64,000 nt of DNA, from NCBI GenBank assembly GCA_023313575.1, contig JAJTTP010000005.1, forward strand, positions 1,798,001 to 1,862,000, given 5' to 3'. The notes under the pieces were generated by a model. It was not told the DNA's origin, made no database searches, and saw only the letters and a program-made list of their open reading frames with translations. Origin of the DNA: Eutypella sp. D-1 (Eukaryota; Ascomycota; Sordariomycetes; Xylariales; Diatrypaceae). Both the position numbers and the translations under genes were made by a program. Below, piece after piece: positions 33,704 through 44,900 of the stretch. Numbering within the stretch: the first letter of the stretch is position 1; each line of letters opens with the position of its first letter.

Positions 33704-34612
33704 ATGCCGGGCGTCGACTTCCTAGATCCGGTGCTGTCAGTGCGCATGCCTCAGCCACAAGCGGATTCTCAAGGAGATGTGTCTGCACCTGCCCCAGAGC
33801 CCAACGACGGCAGCACTGTCGATGCCCCCGCGGACGGTGACGGCCACAGCCACCTGTCGACGGGACAGATCTCCGCAGCCATCATCGTGGTCTCCATCGC
33901 GGGCATTTCTCTCTTACTTCTCATCATGTACTACGCCGGCGGGAGGGTCCTAATCGCACGCTTACGCGGGCGCCCTGATCCGGGCGACGAAGCCGAGGGC
34001 GATTACGTGTATCATAGAGCGAGCGGAGGCAGTAGAAGGCGCCGGCGCCGCCCCGATCAGGGCAATAACGACGGTGCAAGGGAGGATCGGGCCGGGTCCC
34101 GGGGCGAGGAGGAGAAGAATATCGAGAGCTCGGGTCCCCCTCAAGGGCCTGAGGCCGGATCTGGGTCGAGACTCCCGACAGAAGCGACGGCAGCGGCGGG
34201 GCCGAGCCGTGATGGATTCGAGACAGCCCAGGTTCGGGGAGCTGATATTAGTGGCATGGGATTTGCTCCTGGATCGTTCGGTAGCCGCCCGCTGCTGTCT
34301 GTCGCTAATAACAGCGACTTTCCCGTGACCCCCCTAGCGCCGGCTCCGCAGAGATGGAAATCTGTTCCCACCCCTGCCGCCTATGAGCAGCGGTCCTCGT
34401 CGCAGCCCGTGATCTCTTCCTCCACTTCCCCATACGACCAGAACTGGCCCTTGGGCCCGCCAACCGAGACCGCGCTTGCGCAGGCCGACCACGGTCGGGG
34501 CCGCGCCGCGACATTCTCGATAGGTTCGGACGTATCGGACGTATCGCAACGCGCAGACTCAGACAGCGAAGCTAAGCGGCGTAGCTCTTTCGAGGAGATC
34601 AGCCTTAACTGA
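33704..34612 (+). CDS. Single-pass membrane protein, function unknown
   Basis: 302 residues from the ATG at 33704 (frame open upstream only to a GTG). There is a Pro/Asp-rich outer segment (residues 1-55) without signal peptide, one membrane span (about 58-79, AAIIVVSIAGISLLLLIMYY), then basic LIARLRGR and a long Arg/Ser/Pro-rich cytoplasmic tail with RRRRRR near residue 108. The layout (short extracellular part, one span, basic stop-transfer, disordered tail) resembles many fungal Wsc/SKG6-type membrane proteins, but no WSC cysteines are present. An upstream exon carrying a signal peptide cannot be excluded. Confidence 0.65.
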   Translation: MPGVDFLDPVLSVRMPQPQADSQGDVSAPAPEPNDGSTVDAPADGDGHSHLSTGQISAAIIVVSIAGISLLLLIMYYAGGRVLIARLRGRPDPGDEAEGDYVYHRASGGSRRRRRRPDQGNNDGAREDRAGSRGEEEKNIESSGPPQGPEAGSGSRLPTEATAAAGPSRDGFETAQVRGADISGMGFAPGSFGSRPLLSVANNSDFPVTPLAPAPQRWKSVPTPAAYEQRSSSQPVISSSTSPYDQNWPLGPPTETALAQADHGRGRAATFSIGSDVSDVSQRADSDSEAKRRSSFEEISLN

Positions 34613-35666
34613 GCGCTGGCCAAAAAAAAAAAAAAAGCTAAAGAAAATCTGGATAGGCCACGTAGTTTGTAAACAGTCCTTCCGTTTCTGAGTGCGTCAT
34701 TTTCCTATATTAGAGTAACATGAGAATGGAAACAAGGTTTTCGAGTGCGTTTCTTATTGCAGTATACAGTTTAATCAAATACGTCATACCCCGACAGTTG
34801 ACAAGCAAAGTTGAATGGTTTCCAATGCTCAGAACGTTAGGTATTGCTTATGTACGTGCGTCCAGGTAACTTGGAAGTATGGCTTATAGGTACTCGTGGG
34901 CGTCGCTTCGTAAAAGGGGGCAAGCACAGGCAGAAAAGATAAGAGATAGGTGGACCTTATGTAAGCCGTATCCGTCAGTACAATGCCAGCAATTTGTACC
35001 TAGGTACCTATGTAGCCAGGGGTCTGGACCGTAGGGGACCAACTTGGACCCCTTCAGCCATCATACACCGCCTACCAGAAACATACCGAGGGGTAGTAGA
35101 AAGTCCTCCCTTTCTGTTCCCGTATGTATTGCCAGTAGGAGTTGAAAGCCCGGGACCCTTGAAATAGCATGAAGACCAGCCCCGCCTAAGTACCTAGGTA
35201 CATACAAGTACCCTATCTAAACTCTTAACAACATTGAACTTGCCTGAGTGGCAGAGTTCTAATAATAAGGTTGCATGGAATTAGGCGTAGGAAATTCTAT
35301 CGTCTTCCTTTCTTCCCCTTAGGTACTTAGGTACGTACATACATACCTGGCAGATAGAGCAGATAGGGCAGATAGGTACTTGGCAGTAGGTAGCTACATA
35401 TACATCGGAGCCCTGTAGACCCAACCTTCTCTCCGCCAAATATTATTCTCCCCATCATTATCGTCGACCGAAACAAATTGAAAAGCGTATATATACTGCC
35501 CTATTCCTCCATTACCTAGGTACACACATCTAATACTATTCATTATATATTACCTCCCATCCAGTTTTCTACTATAACAATCCCCTGAGACAGATCGTCC
35601 GTGAAAAGAAGGGGGAAAAAAATTAAAATAAAAAGAATAAAAATCCTCCCCCAAGCGAGTGAAAAC
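34613..35666. other. Intergenic; three TACCTAGGTA palindromes
   Basis: Contains an A run (34622-34636), three exact TACCTAGGTA palindromes (34997, 35191, 35513) with several near copies, and AT-rich leader sequence before Sgt2. No gene seen. Confidence 0.5.
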
Positions 35667-36954
35667 ATGGTGAGTTTTCTCATACTTTTTTTCTTGTCGC
35701 TTTTACTCCTCTTCTGCTCTTCGTGTTATGATTCCTCGTGTCTACATTGCATTTCACTGTGCATGGGGTTTCTCGGTCTTTTTTTCCCCCACAGCACAGG
35801 TTTTGTAGTTATGCATGCATACACTATGAATGATATACGATTCCGTACGGAAAAAAAAAAAAAAACACTAACAACCCGGCTGGAAATAGGCGTCCGAAAT
35901 GACACCCAAGCAACGCCTGGCCCTCGCCATCTGCGAGTTCCTCACGACGAGCGTCTCCGATGGGACCCTCGCCGCCGACGATAAGGAGAGCATCGACGTG
36001 GCCGTGAACTGCATTGCCGAGTCCTTCAGGGTCGACCCCGCCACCTCTTCCTCCTCTTCCACCAAGAACCTCCTCCAGATCTTCGAACAAGCCAACAGCA
36101 CCAGCACCAGCAGCGGAAGCGACCCGGCGGCAGCGGCAGCGGCCCCGTACGCCAACAAGGGGCGGCCGACCGAGGCGCAGATTAAGGAGGCCGAGGAGCT
36201 GAAGTCGCGGGGGAACCGGGCCATGACGCAGCGGGACCACGCCGAGGCGATATCGTGCTACACGCGGGCCCTGGCCCTGGACCCGGGCAACGCGACGTAC
36301 CTGTCGAACCGGGCGGCGGCGCACAGCGCCGCGCGGGACCACGAGAGCGCGCGCCGCGACGCCGAGGCCGCCGTCGCCCTGCGACCCTCCTACGACAAGG
36401 CCTGGTCGCGCCTCGGGCTCGCCCGCTTCGCCCTCGGCGACGCCCGCGGCTCCATGGACGCCTACCGCCGCGGCATCGAGGCCGAGGGCAACGGCGGCAG
36501 CGATGCCATGCGCAAGGGCTTCGAGACCGCCAAGCGCCGCGTCGAGGAGCTCGAGGCGGAGGGCGCTGCGGGCGCCGCTACCAGGACCGCCGGTGCCGCC
36601 GCCGGTGCGGGCGCCGGGGCCGCAGATCCCATGGCCGGCCTCGCTAGCCTGCTGGGCGGTGCGGGTGGTGGTGCTGGCGGCGGCGGCATGCCCGACCTGG
36701 GCTCCATCATGAACAACCCGGCGTTCGCCAGCATGGCGCAGAACTTGATGTCGAACCCCTCGCTGATGGGTAACCTGATGAGCAACCCGCGCCTGCGCGA
36801 GATGGCCAACCAGTTCACCAGCGGCGGCGGCATGCCCGACCTCGACAACCTCATGAGCGACCCCAGCATCGCCGAGATGGCTCGGAATATGATGGGAGGA
36901 GGGGGTGCCGGTGCAGGCCGGGGCGATGGCGGTGCCGGTAGTCCCGGAAACTAA
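35667..36954 (+). CDS. SGT2: Sgt2, small glutamine-rich TPR co-chaperone of the GET pathway
   Basis: Exon 1 codes only the ATG (35667-35669). A 220-base intron (GTGAGT ... ATAG) precedes exon 2 (35890-36954), giving 355 residues starting MASEMTPKQRLALAI, the expected family N-terminus. Order: N-terminal Get4/5-binding dimerisation domain (about 1-75), a linker, three TPR repeats (about 95-205, EAEELKSRGNRAM, YLSNRAAAHS, AWSRLGLARFALG), a Gly/Ala-rich stretch, and a C-terminal Met-rich NP repeat region (NNPAFASMAQNLMSNP, EMANQF) that holds hydrophobic tails. It captures tail-anchored proteins and passes them to Get3. Skipping the first exon would still allow initiation at the internal ATG at 35899. 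Confidence 0.9.
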
Positions 36955-38028
36955 TGATGTACTCATTCGTTTGCTTCTGACGGACCACTCATTGATTTGA
37001 CACGTGTTACGAGACAGACGAAACGAGATGAGATGAGATGACAGGGAACAAAAAGGCAAATGCTGGGCGCGGGTACTTTGGCATACGCGTTGTGGGCGTT
37101 GGATTGCTGCTTGATATACAGACTCTATACTCCGGGGGAGAGGGAGGAAAGGTTCGCTTGCGTCCCTTTCGATAGTGGCTGTGTGCTATGCTATCTTCGG
37201 GACATTATCATCATGGATTGATTCACTGCACCACTAAAACACATACATCAGAACGTTACGTGTTCATGACGAGCGAGGCTCTCCGTGCCTGATAAATAAA
37301 ACCGTATCATAGCTTTTCTCAAGTCCGTATTTAACTACCTTAAGTAAACTTTTCCTTCTCCGCCTATGCCGCCCTGTAAACCATGAGGTGATAGCCGCCA
37401 ATGCTCATGCACGCATGCCCTGACGAAGATAAAGAAATGATGCATATCCTTCCACATGTCCCTCTTGGGTTCCTAGCTCGAGAATCATGATGATCGAAGG
37501 AGAGAAATGAATTGGTGGAAAAGAAAGATGTTAATAAGTGCGCCAACGTGCTGTATGCTGTTTTCACAACGGACCCAATACCTCCCCCAAAAAGCATTGA
37601 TATGAAAGATGCATATAAGCAGCCCTAGCTCCTGGACGTGTTCGGAAAAGAGGTGAATCACATGCTGATCTCCATAGCTCGATGCTATAAACCATAGCGG
37701 ATTTAAAGACGAATGATAATGGATGCCAGATAATCGGTTAGCCCGCCATACACTGCATGTTTATAAACCAGCCAGACGCCATATGCGTGAAGTAGAACGA
37801 TTTTAGTGTCCTCCAGCGCCGGTTCACTGTAAAACATGAGAAAATAATCAAGCAGAAACACCGTAAACATGCCAAAAGAAAATGGCAGTGGGGAAAGTAG
37901 AAACAGGCAAATCATGCCCACCAAAATGAAACCGAAAAAGAAAATCAAGACAAAGCTGTCGCTTCGAGCCCGAGAAGATAAAGAGAGACTAGTAGCATCA
38001 AACCGCCTAATCTCACCAATTTGAAATA
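36955..38028. other. Intergenic between convergent genes, nothing seen
   Basis: Shared 3' region of Sgt2 (plus) and the HMT1-like gene (minus). Frames are short; no repeats of note. Confidence 0.5.
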
Positions 38029-41000
38029 TCACTTTGCTGAGGAAGAAGGTGCTTGGGAGGGCGCGCTGGAGCTTGGTCCGAGGCCTTGTTGTGGAATGGG
38101 TGCTGCTTTCGAAGGGTTACGTCGGCCGCGCCCTCGGAATCGGCTGCGGAACCCTCTTCCGCGACTACCACCCCGAGACCTGGAAGGAGAACGGGGTGGT
38201 GATCGAGGTCCTGTCGGGACCTGCAGGTGCTGCTTGGGTTCCTCGGCGGCTTTAATCCGGCCATTTTGCGTGGAAGATGGCAGTTTAGCGGCGGCCGGGG
38301 AGATGGGCTGGCTTGTAGCGCGAGGACTGTCATGAAAGGCAGTCGGGGGTTCTGGGCAGGAAACCGCCTGCGTAGTATTTCGTCGGGCCTTGCGCTCCGG
38401 TATCTTGGCGGTGGGTGATGAATCGGGCGGAGAACTTGGACTGTTGGATTGCACTACGATTTCGACGTGAGGTTTCGATGATGGGCCGGTATTGGTTGAC
38501 AGTCCGACTCGAACGTTACTACCACGTGCAACAACCGGCGATTTCAGTTCTTTCATCGCCTCCGCTTCAGTATCCTCGGCCCAGTCTCTGTTAAGGGGCG
38601 ACTGAGCGATAGAGGTCATCTTCGGCTTCGGCTGGGGTGTAGCATTAGAACGAGGTGTGAACTCCGGTGCACTAGGATTCAGTCTTGAACCCTAAATACG
38701 GCGAGAGGTTAGTATCTGTCAAAACATCATGAATGATCTTTTGACTGATCTACCTCTCGCTTGTGCCTATTTTTAGGAGTGCCCACATCCTGTCTGTTAC
38801 TCTTCCCGTTGTCATTGGTTTGCGCGGCCGCGCTACCAGTAGCCAGACCGTCCGTCTGCAAGTGCTTCGGCTTCGGCTTCGGCGAAGGTTTCGGTGATGT
38901 GGAGTCTACAGGCGAAGATTTTGAAAGAGAGGGCCTGGGCGGTGTAGGCTTGGGTCGCGCTGACTTGGGTGATGAGGGCTTAGGCGCTGAAGGTCTCGGT
39001 GGCGGCGACTTAGGCGCAACCTCTTCACCCTTCTTTCCGGGTTTCTTGTTCTCCTTTTGTGTATCACCCGCCTCGTCGTCCGTGTTATCTTCATCCTTGG
39101 CGTCTTTTGGTTTGAGAAAGATTTGCTTAGACCAGAGCTCGGCATACTTTCCGTCCTTAGCAATGAGTTCCTCATGACTACCTTGCTCGACGACCTGGCC
39201 ATCCGAAACGACGAAGATAATGTCGGCATTCATGATAGTAGAGAGGCGGTGCCTAGATAAATTTTAGTTTACATAATGTTAACAATCTACTTGGCTGGTT
39301 TACAGGCTGTGTGGGTTCTTGGCAGCTGGGGAGTTTCACGTACGCGATGATCAGCGTTGTTCGGCCCTGGCAAAGGGCGTGAAGACCCTCCTGGATCTTC
39401 TGCTCCGTGTCGGTGTCCACGGCGCTAGTAGCTTCGTCTAGCAATACGATATCGGGCCGCTTGAGGATCGCACGGGCAATAGCGATACGTTGCAACTCAC
39501 CGCCGGATAGTTTTCTGGGTTTGTCAGCTATGGAATGCAGAGGTGAATTCATGAAGACTTACACGCCACGTTCGCCGACCCGGGTTTTGTATCCCTCCGT
39601 AAATCCCATAATTTGTTCATGCATCGCCGCTGCTCTACATGCACTATAAACTTCCTCGTCGGTTGCCGTCAAGCGAGCATATCGGATGTTGTTCATCACA
39701 GTATCGTCGAAAAGGACTGGGCTCTGCGGCACCATTCCAATGCTTTGCCGGAGGCTGTGGAGGACTGTCAGTAATTTCATCTCGGGGATAACACAAGTAT
39801 ATGTAAGCTTTAATAATGAGCGTTGCTTACCTTGACAAGGTAACGTCTCGGATATCTTGGCCGTCGATTTGGATGGAACCTCCCGTCACATCGTAAAATC
39901 GATCGAGAAGCTTCAAAATAGTCGACTTGCCCGCACCAGTTGCACCGACAAACGCAGCTGTAGTTCCCGGCGGTACAGACAGCTTTACGCTCTTCAAGAT
40001 GTCCTTCTTCTTGTCGTAGCTGAAGCTGACGTTCCGGAAATCGATCCTTCCGCCCTTCAGACTGAGTGGCCTTGCATTAGGCTTGTCAGTAATGGTTGGT
40101 TCCGTAAGCATCACTTCTAGCAGCCGCTCTGCGTGTACCAAATCGTTGCTGAGGCTTCTACCAAGGCCAGCAAAGAACCTCAGCGGCGATGTAAGTTGAC
40201 CCCAGTACGTGAGTAACATGACGAAGTCTCCGGCGGTGGCCTGACCACTAGTCACTTGGTAGACAGCAAGGAAAGCACCGGCCAGGAGACCGGCCAGAAG
40301 GATGAGGTACTGTGCGGCTTGTCGGAACATATATCCCGTGTAGATGGACTTGATTGCTGCAATCTGGGCCTTGACCGCAGCGGCATAACGGTTCTCTTCG
40401 TGTCCTATTTGATTGAATGAGCTGACCGTATGCCATCCCTGGATACCGGCTTGTCGCACATAATGCTCCTCGAAGTATCTGTTACGAACTTAAGTTAATC
40501 CTCATGCCTCGTTTTGGAAAAGCCAACCAAGACATCTGCTTGGTAGAGTTCATGAACTTACGCTTTGACCATGGTCTTCCTCTTCTCTTTGTAGTTACCT
40601 ATCATCATAGCAACGGCCTGTATGAAAGCTATGCCGGTCGCAATTGTAATGAAACCCTCGTACGGGCCGAACTTGGAAGAAAGGTACGAGAACGCCACGA
40701 CCAAGTCGATAACCGAGGGAATTGCCTGGAAACATATGGACTCAAGCATGTTCGACACCGAATTCCCTTGCGAAATAGCAACTATCAGATCCGATGAACT
40801 CTTAGAATCATGGAAGTCTGACGACAATCGCATTACGTGGGAGTAGGCGGCGATGCTGAGAGCCTCCTGTGAATAGTATTCAACAGGCAGCCACAAATAT
40901 TGTCGGAGTAGGTGGATGCCAGCTTCTGAAGCCAAAAGTCGAAGGCCAGCGAAGATGATCACCTGCGTCCATGGGTTCTTGCCCGAGATACCGCTTAGGC

Positions 41001-41928
41001 TGTCCATGACAGCACCGAGCTGTAAAGGAACGAGGAAGTTCAGAAGGTTTCCGGCAAGCAAGCATATGCCGACAAGTGCGGCATACACTTGTAAGCGGCG
41101 GTTGCCAACAGGCCAAATGTAGGGGAGGAAGATGAGAAAGGGCTTCACATAGGCGATCCAGCTGCCTTCGCTCTTCAGACGCTTCTCCATTTGCTCACGG
41201 GCCGTACGTTCTTGGCGTTCCCATGGCGACTCGGGTTCGTTGGGAGAGTTAGCAGTTTCGGTATTGGTGGTATCAGTGTTGGTGGTCTCCGTGCTAGTGC
41301 CATAACCACTGTCCGCCGAGTGCTCTCCCTCACTAGACCTTTGGTCCTGTTTAGGAATAAGCGGTCTTCGTTCCTCGTCATTATCCAGGGGTGGTGCGCT
41401 ATCTTTCCAGGCGAAATATGTGGCGATCAGGGCGAGGAGGATAATGGAGCGGACGAGAACAATGCAGGTGTCTACCACCATCAAGGGAGAAAGCACGGAA
41501 TGGGTAGCCCAATGCCGCGAGCTGGTAATGCCAAGGGCGGTAATGGCGAGCTCAAAAACAAGGGCAATGATCCATGAACCGAAATACGGATACCAAACCG
41601 TGCTCGGGGAGCCTCTTAGCGAGTTATGTTGAATGCCAAAGACGAGAATACATGACAAAAGACCGATGGTGGTATCCTGCGTAGGCCATCGTCGCCAAAC
41701 GATGAGTTCGACGACTTTAGCGACGACCTGCACCAGGAAAGAAGAGATGAAGGCGGTATGAAGATAGACGATGGCTCTGTGGCGGACATGGGTAGTCTTG
41801 GCGGCAATAGACGACGTCTGCAGAGTGCAGGTTGCGATGGCAGACGCCACCAAGAAGTAGCAGAAGATCACAGTGGGATAGACATAGTGGAGGACGACGA
41901 GCGGCCACATGGAGGGTTGATCCGCCAT
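38029..41928 (-). CDS. HMT1: HMT1-like vacuolar half ABC transporter (ABCB6/7 type) with PAM2 and RG-rich tail
   Basis: Six exons, 41928-40562, 40478-39831, 39754-39563, 39514-39344, 39252-38754, 38691-38029, all in frame, give 1179 residues. Five or so N-terminal spans (TMD0-like) and a Ser/Thr/Asn-rich linker are followed by a six-helix TMD ([17 protein letters not shown] onward) and one NBD: Walker [11 protein letters not shown]-loop MVPQSPVLF, signature KLSGGELQR, Walker [14 protein letters not shown]-loop [14 protein letters not shown]1-type proteins move phytochelatin-cadmium or glutathione conjugates into the vacuole. After the NBD comes an about 220-residue tail: a Lys/Pro/Ser repeat region ([10 protein letters not shown]), a PAM2-like motif [12 protein letters not shown] (38688-38653) and an RG-rich box ([10 protein letters not shown]). 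The tail is joined through a consensus 62-base intron. Confidence 0.88.
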
Positions 41929-44900
41929 GGGTGAGAAGTTATCCAGGAGCAGCGATGCTCCCAGTAAAATCAAGGATGCAAGTGGTTCAGTGGATATATA
42001 CGAGTTCGCACTTGGACTCCGTCCCGCGTTTCAATTATGCTCAGCGTGATAAGAAGTGAGGCAACCTTGAGATATGTGCTGTACAAGGGATATGTGGCAG
42101 TTGATCTGAAGAGGAATGTCAGAAGAAGAACGTCAATCAGTCGATCTTGCTAGAAAGCAAGCGGCGAAAACGAAGAGCTAGAAAGAAAGAGACATGAAAT
42201 AATGAGCTGAATTGGGATGGCGGGGTGGGATTTTAACGAAAAGAAAGGTGATTTGTATGTCCATGAGGCTCAGAATAGTGTTACGAGGTATTGGTGGTGC
42301 TGGTTTGCGTATGGCCAGTGTTTGTTTGGGGTCCATCGATGAGTACAGCTAAGGGGCGGGAAATCGTCATTGGGGAACGAGAACGCGTACAAGCCCCAGA
42401 CAGGAAAGAAGTAACAGGCAACAAGCAGGCAGGAAAGAGGCAACTGAGTCTGGCAGCATCGCCTTCCTTCACTTTCCCAAGTCCATGATTGCTGCTTCCC
42501 CGGTACCCTTGACTATAGCCGGCCATGGCTTCTAAGTTGGAAGTTGACAATCGGTGGTTGGCAATATCGCCGATGAGGAAACGACGGTCGTTACTGGCCG
42601 CAGCTAACGATTTCTAGCTTGGTCCTAATAGAGGAGTACCCCTATACCCGGGTAGCAGGTAATCATCCACCTTTCAAAGTTGTCCACCGAGGAAGCCGCG
42701 GTGAAGGCAGCACATCGTAGCATCCACGGAAGTCGCATTCTTCATTGTTGAGGCGGCAATGGTGAAAACCCCGGAATTACCTCCTGCCTCGGTAGCTACC
42801 TAGGTAGGTACGCATGTAGGGAGATTATGGCACCGCAAACCGGGGAGTGGACCATTCGAGGCTGTGTATCCCTTTCTTAGTAGATTGAAGCCTGCGCCTG
42901 TGTTGGTGGCCGGGAATCCTTGCATCTGCTTTGTAACAGCCGCCCAAATGCCTGGACTAGGCTTAGGCATGGCCCAGGTACTCTATCCCCCTTTCAGATT
43001 TAAAGTTCGCCAAACTCCTTGTCACCGAGCACTAACTCGCAACTTTCTAATTTCATGTTACATCGAAGATTGCTTTCTAGACAAGAGCAATCCGATGATG
43101 GTGTACGGTGTGCAGCGTGGGCAGGACAGCTCGACGAATGGGGTGATAAAGTGCCACCCACCGGTATGGAATGCAACCATGGCGGGTGGTCAGTGAAAAA
43201 GGTAGGTAGGTGTTGTGTTTGCAGCTTTGACTCATATGGCTTACCTGTCAACCTGTTGCTTACATCAAATGACATAGATAGTCTGCAGGTAAGCAAGGAG
43301 TCAGGTAAGAAGGTAAGAGGTAAGGGCTACTCCTAGGAAGCATTGCTTACAAACTCAGTGCTGACTGGGGCTTGCTGATTGGATCGAGCGTTGAACACCA
43401 ACAAAACATAAGAAAGAATATGGATTCATGATATTGCACTCACCTAGTGGGTTCATAGTGGCCTGGCTGTCGGGTAAGAAGGATGGAGTGATCACAGTAT
43501 CATAAGGTATGAGCACAGTGAGCCCTATGATGTAGTGAAAGAAAGACCCATCAGCTTAACGATCCGCAGGTAACCTAAAACAAGCAGGCGACGACGTATT
43601 CACCAGCAGAACACAAGGGTGACCCCTAGACTTATATGATTATGAGGGAGTCAAGCATTCAGCGTCTAAGGTTGCATGCAGATACACAGACACCGATGTC
43701 TCTATAAATTGCGACGTCCCGAAGATGAGATGGCGTTTGGTAGGTGTGTTGTGTTTATACTGCGCTACGCCACGTAAAGGGTTAAATACTTTTTTAAGTA
43801 GCAGAAAAGGAGGAGCCCCCAGCCACGTGGTGATCGGGAGTTTCTGCTGTCTTATAGTTCAGCCCTACGAGAGACGAGGGTTCTCCATTGGCCGGGGGCA
43901 GAGGTAACGTCCGGGCATCTAGGGGGTGCGATAGGTCGGGTGGGAAACACGACGTCCGACACAGGTTTCCTGACTGAAGCAAGACCTTGTGAGACAAGCG
44001 GCAAGCAACAAACAGCAAGCTGGGAAGGATTGGTTACTTAAGAAGGCGCGAGACACGGACAGCACCAAGTGAAAGAAGAGAAGAGTAAAACCAAGTGGGA
44101 CCCAAGAAGAGAAATGCAAGAGAGAGTGTGAGAGAAAGAAAGGCTATGTTTCGCCTTGCTTTTGGATAGACGTTCGTTTAAGCACCTGGACTTGGCGCGA
44201 TTTGTTGAACTTGACCTGGTCCAGAAACTTGACCTGGTCCAGATGCGCGCGCCTACATACCAACATACGTACTTGAAGAGCAAGCTAGTTAGATGCCATG
44301 CACGCAATAATAGCCTTGAGGCATGTATCCAGGGCTACGGCTAGCTAGTCTAGAGTAAGTACCGAGATACGGGGTGTAGATCGCACAGATTTGCCATGCA
44401 GACGGACTGAGGAGGGAAACGAGGGAACAGGGGGGTATGTGATGGTGAAAAACGAATGCGTGGCAGCTGCGTGGGAATTTGTTACCTTCAACCACATGAC
44501 ATGACTTGAAATACCTATCCATATGTAGGTATGCATGTATGTACAACAAATCAACCATTCAGCCAGTACCACCTATTCCTTGAGACCTTGAGAGGATCGA
44601 CGAACGTTTCTGTGCCTGTGTCTATGTCCATCTTTTTTTTTCTCTTTCTTAGCTAGTGTATCTAGCGTATCTATGCACCTAGGCCTAGGCAGTATATAAT
44701 TACCTAAGTGCTAGGGATTTGCCAGAAGAGGCACGAAGAGAAAACGGCAAAACGGTATTAATAGGTCGTGTTCGTCGCTGTACGGAGTACTTATGTATTT
44801 TTAATAAAGTCTAATAGGGCCGGGGAAAAGGGGGAAGATATGCTAATCATTACCCGTCGTGGATTGCCATACTACCTACCAGGTAGGTTGTATGTACTTA

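Noticed and set aside
35824..37059. 411-codon open frame antisense to Sgt2
   Set aside because: It is a shadow of the GC-rich codon use of Sgt2: Gly/Ala/Val/Arg-rich, no domains, and the sense strand encodes a complete known protein.
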